Positions 49,657 through 59,498 of a stretch of 64,000 bases of DNA are shown here, one piece after another (the first letter of the stretch is position 1; each line of letters starts with the position of its first letter). The notes under the pieces were generated by a model. The model saw only the letters and a program-made list of their open reading frames with translations, was not told the origin of the DNA and ran no database searches. The DNA comes from Bacteroidales bacterium. GTDB lineage: Bacteria > Bacteroidota > Bacteroidia > Bacteroidales > UBA932. The translations under genes and the position numbers were made by a program. The DNA is taken from assembly GCA_015060405.1 (NCBI GenBank), contig SUYN01000001.1, positions 186,001-250,000 on the forward strand, read 5' to 3'.

Positions 49657-51369
49657 TTATTTTGAATCCGCAGACAGGACTGCAGCCCTTTCAAGCGCAG
49701 GCACTATGTGAGGACAGATGTTTTCAGCGCCGATCTCCTTGTCAACACCGAATTTCTCGAGGGTCGCACGTACCTTGTCAGTCACGCCTGACAGAACCAC
49801 TGTCACTCCCCTCTTGCGGGTTCTCTCGCAAAGGTTCCTCAAGTTGTTGACTCCGGTAGAATCTATGAAAGGAACCTTCCTCATCCTGATTACGCGCACC
49901 TTCGTCCCGTCACTCTTGCTCTCGAATTCCTCAAAGCGGCTGGCAAGTCCGAAGAAGAAAGGGCCGTCAATCTCATATATCTCCACACCCGTAGGCACGT
50001 TAAGACGCTCTGTCTCTTCCATCGACGCAAATTCCGAATCCTCCGAGACAGCCACACTGCTGCCCTCGAGGACGGAAATCGACGAAGTCTGCATCACGCG
50101 GCGCACGAAGAGTACGATGGCAAGGACCACACCCACCTCGATAGCCACAGTCAGGTCGACGACTACCGTAAGGAAGAAGGTGATCAGAAGCACTGCGACA
50201 TCTGACTTGTCACCACGAAGGAGATATTTGAAGGTCTTCCATTCGCTCATGTTGTAGGCAACCTGCACGAGGATGGCAGCAAGACATGAAAGCGGGATAT
50301 ACACCGCATAAGGCATGAGGAAGAGATATATGAGCAGGAGCACAATAGCGTGGACAATTCCTGTGACCGGGCTCTTTCCGCCGTTCTTGATGCTTGCCAT
50401 TGTCCTGGCAAGTGCGCCTGTCGCAGGGATGCCGCCGAAGAGCGGAGTTATGATATTGGCTACTCCCTGGCCTATCAGTTCAGTATTTGAATGGTGCTGC
50501 TTGCCTGTCGCACCGTCAGCCACCATGGCTGCAAGCAGTGACTCTATCGCACAGAGGATCGCAATGGTGAATGCCGGAGAAACGAGGCCCTTGACCGTCG
50601 CATAGTCAAACTGGGGAGCCACTGGCTTCGGCATAGGAAGGCCCTCCGCGAGTTCAGGGAATTTTGATCCGATTGTAGCGAAATCAATGCCTGCGAAACG
50701 GCTGAGAAGCACCGAAGCCAAGGTTCCGACTACCAGGGCGATGAGGGATCCCGGAACCTTCTTTGTGACCTTGCTCCAGGCGAAGCATATTACAAGACAT
50801 GTCATGCTCATGGCGAATTCCACCCAATTGATGCTTCCAATGTTCTGGAAATAGCATCCCCACTGCTGGATGAAGCCTGCCGGCACCTGGAGATCGAAAG
50901 GAAGTCCGAAGAAATCCTTCATCTGCGTCGAGAAAATGGTGAGGGCTATACCACTCGTGAATCCCACGACAATAGGATAAGGGATGAATTTGAATATCGC
51001 TCCCATCTTGCACACTCCCATGATGACGAGGAATACACCCGCCATTATGGTGGCTATGATAAGGCCCTGCATGCCATATTGCCCGACTATGCCCGCGACA
51101 ATCACGATGAAGGCACCTGTAGGGCCACCGATGAGGAAATGTGAACCGCCGAGGAACGAGATCAGGAATCCCGCCACGATGGCAGTGATGAGACCCTGCT
51201 GCGGAGTCACGCCGCTGGCTATACCGAAGGCTATGGCCAGAGGCAGCGCTATTATACCTACAATCAGACCTGCGATGAGATCTGAGGTAAACTTCTTCGA
51301 GTCATAATGACCCTTCTTAAACAGCCTGAAAAACTTAGGCTGGAACACTTCTTTCAGGTTAAAGTTCAT
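49657..51369 (-). CDS. SulP family anion transporter with STAS domain
   Basis: 570 residues. About 12-14 membrane segments occupy residues 25-420, including the family motif GGTGLSF-like region at residues 75-95 (FLGGSHFLIGGPTGAF). The C-terminal STAS domain (about 450-560) has MRKVPFIDSTGVNNL. Members carry sulfate, bicarbonate or dicarboxylates. The upstream gene is RsmD (52-bp gap). The substrate cannot be predicted. Confidence 0.92.
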   Translation of the reverse strand: MNFNLKEVFQPKFFRLFKKGHYDSKKFTSDLIAGLIVGIIALPLAIAFGIASGVTPQQGLITAIVAGFLISFLGGSHFLIGGPTGAFIVIVAGIVGQYGMQGLIIATIMAGVFLVIMGVCKMGAIFKFIPYPIVVGFTSGIALTIFSTQMKDFFGLPFDLQVPAGFIQQWGCYFQNIGSINWVEFAMSMTCLVICFAWSKVTKKVPGSLIALVVGTLASVLLSRFAGIDFATIGSKFPELAEGLPMPKPVAPQFDYATVKGLVSPAFTIAILCAIESLLAAMVADGATGKQHHSNTELIGQGVANIITPLFGGIPATGALARTMASIKNGGKSPVTGIVHAIVLLLIYLFLMPYAVYIPLSCLAAILVQVAYNMSEWKTFKYLLRGDKSDVAVLLITFFLTVVVDLTVAIEVGVVLAIVLFVRRVMQTSSISVLEGSSVAVSEDSEFASMEETERLNVPTGVEIYEIDGPFFFGLASRFEEFESKSDGTKVRVIRMRKVPFIDSTGVNNLRNLCERTRKRGVTVVLSGVTDKVRATLEKFGVDKEIGAENICPHIVPALERAAVLSADSK

Positions 51370-51421
51370 GACTTAAAAAATTACACTACTACATTTCACG
51401 ACACCTTGTGTCATGGGGGAA

Positions 51422-51964
51422 TTATTCCGAAGGCATTTCAAAGAAGGAAAAATGGACATTGCCGTATTTTCTTTCCTTGACGAAATACCTGTGGTCTTCA
51501 AAATTGAACTGTTCCGGATGTTCGAGGATGAAATATGCACCCGGGTGCAGTATATTCTGTCCGAACACCTTGTCGGGAATATCTGCAAGGCCTTCAATGC
51601 TGTAAGGCGGATCAGCAAAGATGATGTCGAACTTTTCATGACATATGTCCAGAAAGTCGAACACGTTGTGTCTTACGACGGTCAGATTCTTCATCCCGAA
51701 CTTTGCCGCCTGAGACTTTATGAAACCGGCATGAAGAGGGAGCATCTCCACACAATAGACCATGGCTGCGCCCCTGGATGCGAATTCATAGGATATGGCA
51801 CCTGTCCCGCCGAACAGGTCAAGGACCTTGAGGCCCTCCATTTCATACTCGTTATTGAGGATGTTGAAAAGCCCCTCCTTAGCAAAATCCGTAGTAGGAC
51901 GGGCCTTATAGCCGTCAGGAGGAAGAATTGTCTTTCCTTTCAGTCTGCCACCGATTATTCTCAT
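51422..51964 (-). CDS. rsmD: 16S rRNA (guanine(966)-N(2))-methyltransferase RsmD
   Basis: 180 residues. N-terminal MRIIGGRLKG and RPTTDFAKEGLFNIL are hallmark RsmD segments. The SAM site is VLDLFGGTGAISYE, and the catalytic DPPY is at residues 118-121. It methylates G966 of 16S rRNA in the 30S subunit. It overlaps the DUF3822 gene by 4 bp, a conserved Bacteroidales pairing. Confidence 0.95.
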   Translation of the reverse strand: MRIIGGRLKGKTILPPDGYKARPTTDFAKEGLFNILNNEYEMEGLKVLDLFGGTGAISYEFASRGAAMVYCVEMLPLHAGFIKSQAAKFGMKNLTVVRHNVFDFLDICHEKFDIIFADPPYSIEGLADIPDKVFGQNILHPGAYFILEHPEQFNFEDHRYFVKERKYGNVHFSFFEMPSE

Positions 51965-52641
51965 ATCACCTCAACACACTTGAAATACCTGTAAAGCGAC
52001 ATCTCCTCTTCCGCCTCCAAAGATGTCCTGAAGGTGATGGTCGACACCTCAGGATTGAGCTGGAGCTTCTTCATGGCCATGAATATGAAGTACTCTGCCG
52101 TCGTGAAATCCGGAGCGCGGAATGAATTGCACAGCAGGAGGCTTCTTCCCTGGGCGATCGTCAGATAGAGATATCCGTCCATATAGGACGCAAGGATCTT
52201 GTTATACTCCGGAAGATCAGGCAGAACCTTCAGCATGAAATATATCTCCGGAAACGGGGAGGCCTTTTCTCCTTCTGATGTCAGAACAGTCTCCGACACC
52301 ACCTTGGACAAGGTCTCGCCTATTGTGTTGGAATACAGCAGCACAGCCGCGAATTCCGGGATATCAGCCGACTCGACGACATCCTGTTCTTCGATACGGG
52401 CAACTTCGGAGAGATTCTTCCTCATGTTCATCGGGTGATGGAATTGAGAGGGAATCAGGGCAAACTTGGGTGTAAAGACAGATATCTCCACCTGATCATA
52501 CCTCTTCTGAAACTCCGGAGTCGTGAAGATACGCTCGGCGCTCATCCATCCGGAAGAGCGGACGCCGTCTTCATCCTGTATCTTAAAAGAATATCCACTC
52601 AAGCTGACTTGAATGGATACCCTGTCTTTTATATTTGTCAT
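51961..52641 (-). CDS. DUF3822 family protein
   Basis: 226 residues from the ATG at 52641; a TTG two codons earlier is unlikely. The start MTNIKDRVSIQVSLSGYSF and a central YLYLTIAQGRSLLLCNSF are typical of DUF3822, an actin-like-fold family restricted to Bacteroidetes and always near rsmD. Its function is unknown. It is followed by rsmD with a 4-bp overlap. Confidence 0.85.
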   Translation of the reverse strand: MTNIKDRVSIQVSLSGYSFKIQDEDGVRSSGWMSAERIFTTPEFQKRYDQVEISVFTPKFALIPSQFHHPMNMRKNLSEVARIEEQDVVESADIPEFAAVLLYSNTIGETLSKVVSETVLTSEGEKASPFPEIYFMLKVLPDLPEYNKILASYMDGYLYLTIAQGRSLLLCNSFRAPDFTTAEYFIFMAMKKLQLNPEVSTITFRTSLEAEEEMSLYRYFKCVEVI

Positions 52642-52649
52642 AGTCAACT

Positions 52650-53354
52650 TTACTCCCAGTTACCTGCGTTGTTGTTTGGAGCAGAGATGCTGCCGACCTG
52701 AAGTCCCTTATAACGTCCCTTGTCCTCCTGCTCTGCGTCAAGGTTGATTCTGAGCTGGTTGTCAAGACCCTTGAGAAGGCTCTTATATGGCATTGAAGCC
52801 TCGAAGAGCGGAACCTTCACACCTGATACGGTCTTGATTGTAGATGCCATGATCACTGAATCGCCGCTGAATGGAATGAATGCGAGGGAGTCAACCACGA
52901 AATCTGTGCGATGTGTGAAGAGTGTGTCCTTCACAGGAATCTCGCTTGTCACCTGGAACACGAGGTTCTTGTTGCCTGCGAGATAGAGTTCATGAAGCTT
53001 CTGCTGGAGCTTCTCGCCCTTGAGGTGACGATACTGCTTCTTCACCTTGTCTGTGTTCGCCATTGCGAGGGAGTCATCCTTTGAACCCACCTGAAGAGTG
53101 ATCTTCATCTTGCCCTCGTTGTAGAAAAGCTTAAGTGAGTCGATGGTTGGAGAATAGCGTGCATTGACATTCTTGTAAGCCACCTGAAGCTCGCGGATGT
53201 CCTTAAGACGCTGGACTGCGATCTCAGTACGGTAATCCTTGTGCTTGTTGAACTTTACCGGTTCCATAACGCTCTGTACAAGAGCATAAGTCAATCCCAC
53301 GATACATGCTGGGAGAATCAAATAGGTAAATACCTTTCTAATTATTGAACTCAT
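52650..53354 (-). CDS. Conserved Bacteroidales membrane-anchored protein
   Basis: 234 residues. One transmembrane segment near the N-terminus (residues 8-26), then a coiled region (FNKHKDYRTEIAVQRLKDI) and a beta-rich periplasmic part. I do not recognise a function. It opens the operon with DUF3822 and rsmD and has a good promoter upstream (53392-53423). Confidence 0.7.
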   Translation of the reverse strand: MSSIIRKVFTYLILPACIVGLTYALVQSVMEPVKFNKHKDYRTEIAVQRLKDIRELQVAYKNVNARYSPTIDSLKLFYNEGKMKITLQVGSKDDSLAMANTDKVKKQYRHLKGEKLQQKLHELYLAGNKNLVFQVTSEIPVKDTLFTHRTDFVVDSLAFIPFSGDSVIMASTIKTVSGVKVPLFEASMPYKSLLKGLDNQLRINLDAEQEDKGRYKGLQVGSISAPNNNAGNWE

Positions 53355-53391
53355 TATTTTAGTGTTTATATTTTCGTTTCAAAATTCCGGA

Positions 53392-53423
53392 CAAAGTTAT
53401 GAAATTGATTTATGAAATGCAAT
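53392..53423 (-). promoter_or_regulatory. Promoter of the leftward operon
   Basis: ATTG (53420-53423), 20 bp, TAACTTTG (53392-53399) on the minus strand. TAATTTTG on the plus strand at 53432-53439 is a likely -7 element for the divergent DHH gene. Confidence 0.6.
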
Positions 53424-53463
53424 ATAATTTGTAATTTTGCATCCGAAAAAACATAAGGGAAAA

Positions 53464-54528
53464 ATGCAGGACATCAATTGCGGCAACATAACCGGCTTTG
53501 CCTCGCTCATCTCCAGGTCGGAGAGAATCGCCATTGTGACACATATGCGGCCGGACGGTGATGCGATGGGCAGCAGCACCGCCATGTATCACTTCCTGAG
53601 CATGCTCGGCAAGAAGAATCATCGCATAATAATCCCCGACCCTTTTCCCTCATATCTGGATTTCCTCACTTCGGGCATCCCTTCCGGAGCCATCTCCGCA
53701 CATAGCGGAGACCGCACAGGCGCCGAAGAGGCCCTTGCCGGAAGCGACCTTATCATATGCCTGGATTTCAACGCATTCCACAGAACTGACACCTTGGCTG
53801 ACGCCCTTGCATCATCTCGGGCTGACAAGGTTCTCATAGACCATCACATAGGGCCTGACAGGGACTGCTTCGCCGTCTCATTCTCAGAAACGGAGGTCTC
53901 GTCCGCGTCGGAACTTCTCTACCACATCATCATGGAGTTCCCGCAGATCAGTGGAGATGCATCAAGACTTCCGCTCAGCTGTGCCGCATCCCTGATGACA
54001 GGTATGACGACAGACACCAACAATTTCGCCAATTCGGTCTATCCGAGCACTCTCGCAATGGCATCAGCCCTTCTTGCAGCCGGTGTGGACAGGGACAAGA
54101 TCCTTTCCGAGCTCTACAACAGGCACACTGAAAGCCGTCTTCGTCTCATGGGACATATGATGAAGGACCTCATGGTCATCACGGAGGATGGTGTGGCATA
54201 CATCGTGCTGGACAGCAAGACGATGCAGGAGTACGACGTCAGGGAAGGAGACACCGAAGGTTTCGTGAACATGCCGCTCTCGATAGAGAAGGTCAGGATG
54301 AGCCTTCTGCTCAAGGAAGAGGAGGACAGGATCAGGGTGTCGATAAGGTCAAAGAAAGGTACATCTGCCAACAGATGTGCAAGGATGTTCTTCAATGGCG
54401 GAGGCCATGAGAACGCAGCCGGAGGACGTCTGAACAAGCCAGGCGACATCGCCTCAATAGAGGAAGCCGCCGGATACATAGAGAAACATACACATATATA
54501 TCTTACTGAACATGAGGACAATGAATAA
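53464..54528 (+). CDS. DHH family phosphoesterase (NrnA-like)
   Basis: 354 residues from the ATG at 53464. DHH motifs: THMRPDGDAMGS (26-37), CLDFNAFHRTD and LIDHHIGPD. The DHHA1 domain has NGGGHENAAGGRL near the C-terminus. NrnA-type enzymes degrade short oligonucleotides and dephosphorylate pAp. The downstream FKBP gene overlaps its end. Confidence 0.9.
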   Translation: MQDINCGNITGFASLISRSERIAIVTHMRPDGDAMGSSTAMYHFLSMLGKKNHRIIIPDPFPSYLDFLTSGIPSGAISAHSGDRTGAEEALAGSDLIICLDFNAFHRTDTLADALASSRADKVLIDHHIGPDRDCFAVSFSETEVSSASELLYHIIMEFPQISGDASRLPLSCAASLMTGMTTDTNNFANSVYPSTLAMASALLAAGVDRDKILSELYNRHTESRLRLMGHMMKDLMVITEDGVAYIVLDSKTMQEYDVREGDTEGFVNMPLSIEKVRMSLLLKEEEDRIRVSIRSKKGTSANRCARMFFNGGGHENAAGGRLNKPGDIASIEEAAGYIEKHTHIYLTEHEDNE

Positions 54529-55051
54529 ATATATCATCCTGCTTTGCTGCATCGCGGGACTCACTTCATGCGTAAAGCAGAAGCTTGAACTGGAATACAC
54601 AAGTCAGGAGACCAAGATCGACTCTTACGTGACCAAGACCCTTAAGGATCCGATGACGGTCACCTACAGCAACGGCTCCACAAGACTGACTCTGAAGGCC
54701 GGGACCGGAGAACCCCTCGACAAGGACGGAGCCGTGTCATTCTACTATGCCGGCTACGTGTTCAACGGTTCGATATCAGCCGGAAACATGTTCGTGACCA
54801 ACCATCAGGAGACAGCCGAGAAGGCGAAATGGGATCTCACAGATGCAGATTATTCCATCTATGAGACCGACCTGACGGACGCAAGGCTGCTTGAGGGAGT
54901 CAGAAACGGCCTGGAAGGCGTCAGGACCGGAGAGGAATGTGAAATACTGTTCACCGGAAAATATGGCTTCGGCAACTCCGCCTTTGGCATAATTCCTGCA
55001 AACTCTGCGCTGGCATTCAAAATTTGGGTTGTAGGAGTTTCCAACGACTGA
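54521..55051 (+). CDS. FKBP-type peptidyl-prolyl isomerase lipoprotein
   Basis: 176 residues from the ATG at 54521; an earlier ATG at 54512 is possible. Lipobox LTSC. One FKBP-like domain: VSFYYAGYVFNG in the strand region, ARLLEGVRNGLEGVRTGEECEIL (here shown only as its key run of conserved Gly and Glu), YGFGNSAFGIIPANSALAF near the end. It would assist folding of exported proteins at the outer membrane. Overlaps the DHH gene by 8 bp. Confidence 0.75.
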   Translation: MNKYIILLCCIAGLTSCVKQKLELEYTSQETKIDSYVTKTLKDPMTVTYSNGSTRLTLKAGTGEPLDKDGAVSFYYAGYVFNGSISAGNMFVTNHQETAEKAKWDLTDADYSIYETDLTDARLLEGVRNGLEGVRTGEECEILFTGKYGFGNSAFGIIPANSALAFKIWVVGVSND

Positions 55052-55101
55052 TTGCAATCATTTTTTTACTATCTTTGTCGGTTAAAATTTCAGAACCAGT
55101 A

Positions 55102-56157
55102 ATGAAGACTATTTTTAAGAGCGCCGCATACATCATCCTTGCCCTTGCTGCGGCAGGATGCGCAAAGGCAGTGACAGAAGGTACGAACGAGGCTGAGAAG
55201 CGCTTCTTTGAAGCATGGATGGAGACACATCATCCAGGTCTCACCCCCGAAGAAGGCTTAGGCATATACATACTTGAAGAGGAGACCGGAGATGGGGCGG
55301 CTGTAGAGCCTGACGGTTACATCCTTGCCGAATATACGGTGACTGACCTTGACGGCAACATATCGTCATACACCGGAAAGGAAGTGGCGAAGCAGCTTGG
55401 AAAATTCGACACGACCGCCTACTATGGTCCTAAAGTGATGCCGACCTTCAAAGGCAGCATGCAGGCAGGCCTGGCCAAGGCTGTAATCGGAATGAAGGCA
55501 GGAGGAAGGAAAAAGGTCATCATCCCGGGATGGCTGATGTCGTATGCATCATACGACTCGGAGAAAGAGTACCTTGAGAACTCCACATCAGGCAAGAACA
55601 CCATCTACGACATCAGGGTCACTGAATTCACCGACTCGATCGGATTATGGGAAAAGGAGCAGATAGGCAAGTATTTAAAGGCCAACAGCGACATATTCGA
55701 GGCCATGGATACCACCGACTTCCTCGTGACGGACATCGATGAAAAGGAGACCAAGTTCGACGGCATGTACTACAAGACCGTGAAGCCGGCCCAGAAGGAG
55801 TTCGACTCAGACACTACCATATACATCAACTACACGGGAAAACTTCTCAACGGCCTTGTGTTCGACACGACTGACGAAAAGACGGCAAAGGACAACGGCC
55901 TGTATTCATCTGCAAGAAGCTATGAACCGATAAAGATCCAGTGGAACAAAGACTACAAGGAGATCACCATGGGAAGCAATTCAAGCAGCACCATTTCAGG
56001 ATTCGCCCTTGCCTTGAGTCAGATGGGAGCGTTTGAAGAAGGAATCGCAGTGTTCACATCGACATACGGATACGGCAATTCCGGAAGCGGATCAAGCATC
56101 CCCGGATTCTCTCCTCTCATCTTTGAAATACAAGTTGTAGCAGAACCGGAGGACTAG
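55102..56157 (+). CDS. Tandem FKBP-domain lipoprotein
   Basis: 351 residues from the ATG at 55102, chosen because it begins a lipoprotein signal with lipobox AAGC. Two FKBP-type domains: the first with MQAGLAKAVIGMKAGGRKKVI, abbreviated here to its core AVIGMKAGGRKK, and the second with INYTGKLLNGLVFDTT and YGYGNSGSGSSIPGFSPL. Periplasmic or outer-membrane isomerase. TATCTTTG at 55070-55077 is a likely -7 element. Confidence 0.8.
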   Translation: MKTIFKSAAYIILALAAAGCAKAVTEGTNEAEKRFFEAWMETHHPGLTPEEGLGIYILEEETGDGAAVEPDGYILAEYTVTDLDGNISSYTGKEVAKQLGKFDTTAYYGPKVMPTFKGSMQAGLAKAVIGMKAGGRKKVIIPGWLMSYASYDSEKEYLENSTSGKNTIYDIRVTEFTDSIGLWEKEQIGKYLKANSDIFEAMDTTDFLVTDIDEKETKFDGMYYKTVKPAQKEFDSDTTIYINYTGKLLNGLVFDTTDEKTAKDNGLYSSARSYEPIKIQWNKDYKEITMGSNSSSTISGFALALSQMGAFEEGIAVFTSTYGYGNSGSGSSIPGFSPLIFEIQVVAEPED

Positions 56158-56158
56158 A

Positions 56159-57547
56159 ATGAACGCAAGCAAAGCCATCCCTACAGAATTAGGAACAGAA
56201 AAAATAAGCAGACTGCTGAAGCAGTACGCGCTGCCTGCCATCATTGCGCAGACAGCGTCGTCGCTTTATAATATGGTGGACAGCATCTTCATCGGTCATG
56301 GAGTAGGCCCCCTCGCCATATCGGGACTTGCCGTGACCTTCCCGCTGATGAACCTGTCCACAGCATTCGGAACGCTTGTGGGAGCGGGGGCCGCATCACT
56401 GATGTCGATCCTTCTCGGACAGAAGAACTATCATGCCGCAAACAAGGTGCTGGGCAACGTGGTCTCCCTGAACATCATAATCGGCATCCTGTTCATGGCT
56501 GTCGCCCTGATATTCATCGATCCCATCCTGTATTTCTTCGGAGCTAGCGAAAACACCCTTCCATATGCGAAGGACTACATGAAGATCATCCTTTACGGAA
56601 ACATCATAACCCACCTGTATTTCGGGCTGAACGCCCAGATGCGCTCATCGGGCTTTCCTAAGAAGGCGATGGGGCTTACCATATTCACGGTGCTGCTTAA
56701 TACGGTCCTGGACCCGATCTTCATCTTCGTATTCGACATGGGCATAAAAGGAGCGGCATGGGCTACTGTAATCGCGCAGACCGCCGCCCTGATAATAGTG
56801 ATGCATCATTTCAGCGACAGGAACAAGGCACTCCACTTCGAGAAAGGCATAATCAGGCTCGACTGGCGCATTGCCAGAGAGTCACTCGGAATCGGCTTCG
56901 GCCCTTTCCTGATGAACTCCGCAGCCTGCCTCGTCACACTTTTCATCAATCAGCAGCTTCGCAAGTATTCCGGGGACCTCGGCATCGGTGCCTTCGGCAT
57001 ATGCAACCGCATCACCTTCATGTTCCTCATGATATGCATGGGCCTGAACCAGGGCATGCAGCCTATTGCAGGATATAATTTCGGAGCAAGAAAGTATTCC
57101 CGAGTGAAGGAAGTGTTCTGGAGGACGGTAGGACTTGCCACGATAGCGACTTCTCTCTGCTTCGTGATCTGCATGTTCTTCTCGCGCTCGGCCGTGAGCA
57201 TATTCACACACGATCCGGAGCTCATGGAGATGTCGGCCAAAGGCTTGAGGATCATGAATCTCGTAGTCTTCATAATCGGAGCCCACATCGTGTCGACAAA
57301 CCTTTTCCAATGTCTCGGCATGGTAAGGAAATCCATCATCCTGTCACTGTCAAGACAGATACTCTTCCTGCTTCCTCTGCTTTATCTTCTGCCTCTCAAA
57401 TGGGGCGAGACCGGAGTATGGCTCAGCTACCCTATATCTGACGTGATGTCCTGCATACTTGCTTTCACCATGCTGGGCAGCCTGTTCAGGAAGTTCGGAA
57501 AAATGAAGGATGGAGACTCGCCTGCAGACCTGGGCATCAATTTTTAA
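56159..57547 (+). CDS. MATE family efflux transporter
   Basis: 462 residues with about 12 membrane segments in two halves. The N-terminal part with YNMVDSIFIGHGVGPLAISG is a clear MATE signature, and the second half shows the matching GICNRITFMFLMICMGLNQG. It exports cationic compounds in exchange for Na+ or H+. Starts 1 bp after the FKBP stop, so it is probably cotranscribed. Confidence 0.92.
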   Translation: MNASKAIPTELGTEKISRLLKQYALPAIIAQTASSLYNMVDSIFIGHGVGPLAISGLAVTFPLMNLSTAFGTLVGAGAASLMSILLGQKNYHAANKVLGNVVSLNIIIGILFMAVALIFIDPILYFFGASENTLPYAKDYMKIILYGNIITHLYFGLNAQMRSSGFPKKAMGLTIFTVLLNTVLDPIFIFVFDMGIKGAAWATVIAQTAALIIVMHHFSDRNKALHFEKGIIRLDWRIARESLGIGFGPFLMNSAACLVTLFINQQLRKYSGDLGIGAFGICNRITFMFLMICMGLNQGMQPIAGYNFGARKYSRVKEVFWRTVGLATIATSLCFVICMFFSRSAVSIFTHDPELMEMSAKGLRIMNLVVFIIGAHIVSTNLFQCLGMVRKSIILSLSRQILFLLPLLYLLPLKWGETGVWLSYPISDVMSCILAFTMLGSLFRKFGKMKDGDSPADLGINF

Positions 57548-57552
57548 ATGCT

Positions 57553-58158
57553 ATGAAAAAGATCATAATCAACATAGGACGACAGTTCGGAAGCGGCGGC
57601 AAGGACATCGCTGCAGCATTGGGACGCAAGCTTGACATTCCGGTATATGACGGCGAACTGATAGACAGGGCGGCGCAGGACAGCGGATTCAGTGCCGAAC
57701 TCTTCAAACAGCGTGACGAAAAGAAGACATTTTCTTTTTCAGCCCTTATTTCAGGAGCCTTCATAGGAAGTTCCAACGAATACATGGGTGGAAGCGGGCT
57801 GTTCAAGATGCAGAGCGAGACCATAATTAAGATTGCAGAGCAGGGATCCGCCGTCATTGTCGGACGTTGTTCTGACTATATCCTCCGCGACCACAAGGAT
57901 GCCCTGAATGTCTTCATCACAGCACCTCTCGAAGACCGGATCAGGCGTACCTGTGAAAGAGGGGAAGCTACTCCGGAAAATGCGGAACAGTTCGTGAACA
58001 GGAAAGACAAGGGCAGAGAAGAGTACTACAACTACTACTCCTTCGGAAACTGGGGCATGGCTTCAGGCTATGACATCTGCATAAATTCAAGTGTCCTGGG
58101 AATAGAAGGCAGCGCAGACTTCATCATCGAGTTCGCACGCAGATGCGGAATGCTCTAA
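57553..58158 (+). CDS. Cytidylate kinase-like family protein
   Basis: 201 residues. The N-terminal P-loop region INIGRQFGSGGKDIAAALG and the YDGELIDRAA segment define the cytidylate-kinase-like family (PF13189 type). A LID-like region with RIRRTCERG follows. It is probably a nucleoside monophosphate kinase, distinct from canonical Cmk. Starts 5 bp after the MATE stop. Confidence 0.85.
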   Translation: MKKIIINIGRQFGSGGKDIAAALGRKLDIPVYDGELIDRAAQDSGFSAELFKQRDEKKTFSFSALISGAFIGSSNEYMGGSGLFKMQSETIIKIAEQGSAVIVGRCSDYILRDHKDALNVFITAPLEDRIRRTCERGEATPENAEQFVNRKDKGREEYYNYYSFGNWGMASGYDICINSSVLGIEGSADFIIEFARRCGML

Positions 58159-58169
58159 CAGTTTTGCAG

Positions 58170-59453
58170 ATGAAGAAAGCCACAAGACCAGCAGCAATCA
58201 TATTGTCATTATCGGCCGCCGCGATAGCGATGGCCTTCGTGATCATACACAGGCCTCTGCCTAAACCGGTCCCTCTGGCTGCGCCAAGGGTCTACCTCAA
58301 CGACACCTTGAGCAACTCTCTTTCAGAGATTCCTGAACTTGCCGGACTCGACAGAAAGATTGAAAAGTACATGAGGCAATGGGCGATGAAGGGAGCTTCA
58401 CTGGCCATAATGAGGAATGATTCGCTTCTGTACGCAAAAGGATATGGATGGGCTGACGAAGGAGAGGGAAAGAAGATGGAGCCTTCCCACATTCTCCGTA
58501 TGGCTTCAGTTTCAAAGCTCATCACCGCAGCCGGCATCATGGTGCTGCAGGACAGGGATTCCCTCAGCATCAAGGACACGGTCTTCGGGCAGAACGGCAT
58601 ACTGAACGATTCCTTGTTCAATTCAGTCATCAAGGACAGGAACTACCATAGGATCACTGTCGAACATCTGCTGAGGCATCAGGGCGGTTTCTATCGCGAC
58701 CCACTGTTCTCTTCACGCGATGTAAAGCATCAGATGGGACTTGATTGTCCTCCTGAAAAGGAAGACTTCTTCAGGCTTGTGCTCAGTCATCGCCTCAGGT
58801 TCATGCCGGGAGACTGGGAGAAATATTCCAACTTCGGCTATCTCCTGCTCTCCGAAATAATCGAAAAGGTTTCCGGAAAGTCATACGAAGACTTCATACG
58901 CGAGGAAGTGCTCTTCCCGGCCGGCTGCTTCGACATGCACATTGCGGGTTCATACTACCGCGACCGCCGTGATAACGAAGTAAGGTACTACACTCATGAA
59001 GGAGACGGGAAATTCGTGGAGGAATACAACGACAGCGGCATCATGGTGGAGAGATGCTACGGCGGCAACAACATCCCTCTGCTTTCGGGTGCGGGCGCAT
59101 GGTGCGGCTCTCCAGCCGAGATAGCAAGGTTTGTGGCAGCTATAGACGGAAGGCCGGAAGTGAAGGACATCATATCTCCTGACGCTGTAGCGCAGATGAC
59201 GGAATACTTTGACAAGGAGACCTATTCACTCGGATGGAACGACACGGACCCTGCAAAAGGGTGGAGCAGGACCGGAACCCTTTCCGGCACGACGGCGCTG
59301 GTGAAATATTTTCCTGACGGGGAATGCTGGATAATGATCACTAACACCAGTACATGGCGCGGACCCGGCCAGGCACGCTATACAGACGCTCTTTTCAAGG
59401 AGTGCAGGGAACTATATGGAGACAGGCTGCCTGAAAGGAACATGTTTGAATAG
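58170..59453 (+). CDS. Serine hydrolase of the class C beta-lactamase family
   Basis: 427 residues from the ATG at 58170; an earlier ATG lies inside the kinase gene. N-terminal hydrophobic anchor (residues 8-26). Active-site SVSK (113-116) gives Ser113 and Lys116; Tyr219 in YSN is the second motif; and GTLSGTTAL is near the third. Such proteins are usually D,D-peptidases or esterases rather than lactamases. Periplasmic, membrane-anchored. Confidence 0.88.
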   Translation: MKKATRPAAIILSLSAAAIAMAFVIIHRPLPKPVPLAAPRVYLNDTLSNSLSEIPELAGLDRKIEKYMRQWAMKGASLAIMRNDSLLYAKGYGWADEGEGKKMEPSHILRMASVSKLITAAGIMVLQDRDSLSIKDTVFGQNGILNDSLFNSVIKDRNYHRITVEHLLRHQGGFYRDPLFSSRDVKHQMGLDCPPEKEDFFRLVLSHRLRFMPGDWEKYSNFGYLLLSEIIEKVSGKSYEDFIREEVLFPAGCFDMHIAGSYYRDRRDNEVRYYTHEGDGKFVEEYNDSGIMVERCYGGNNIPLLSGAGAWCGSPAEIARFVAAIDGRPEVKDIISPDAVAQMTEYFDKETYSLGWNDTDPAKGWSRTGTLSGTTALVKYFPDGECWIMITNTSTWRGPGQARYTDALFKECRELYGDRLPERNMFE

Positions 59454-59460
59454 CCAATGG

Positions 59461-59498
59461 CAGAAACGCCGGTCGAGGAAGCTCGACCGGCGTTTCTG
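59461..59498. terminator. Bidirectional terminator
   Basis: Perfect 17-bp stem with arms CAGAAACGCCGGTCGAG and its complement and a GAAG loop, between converging genes. Confidence 0.9.
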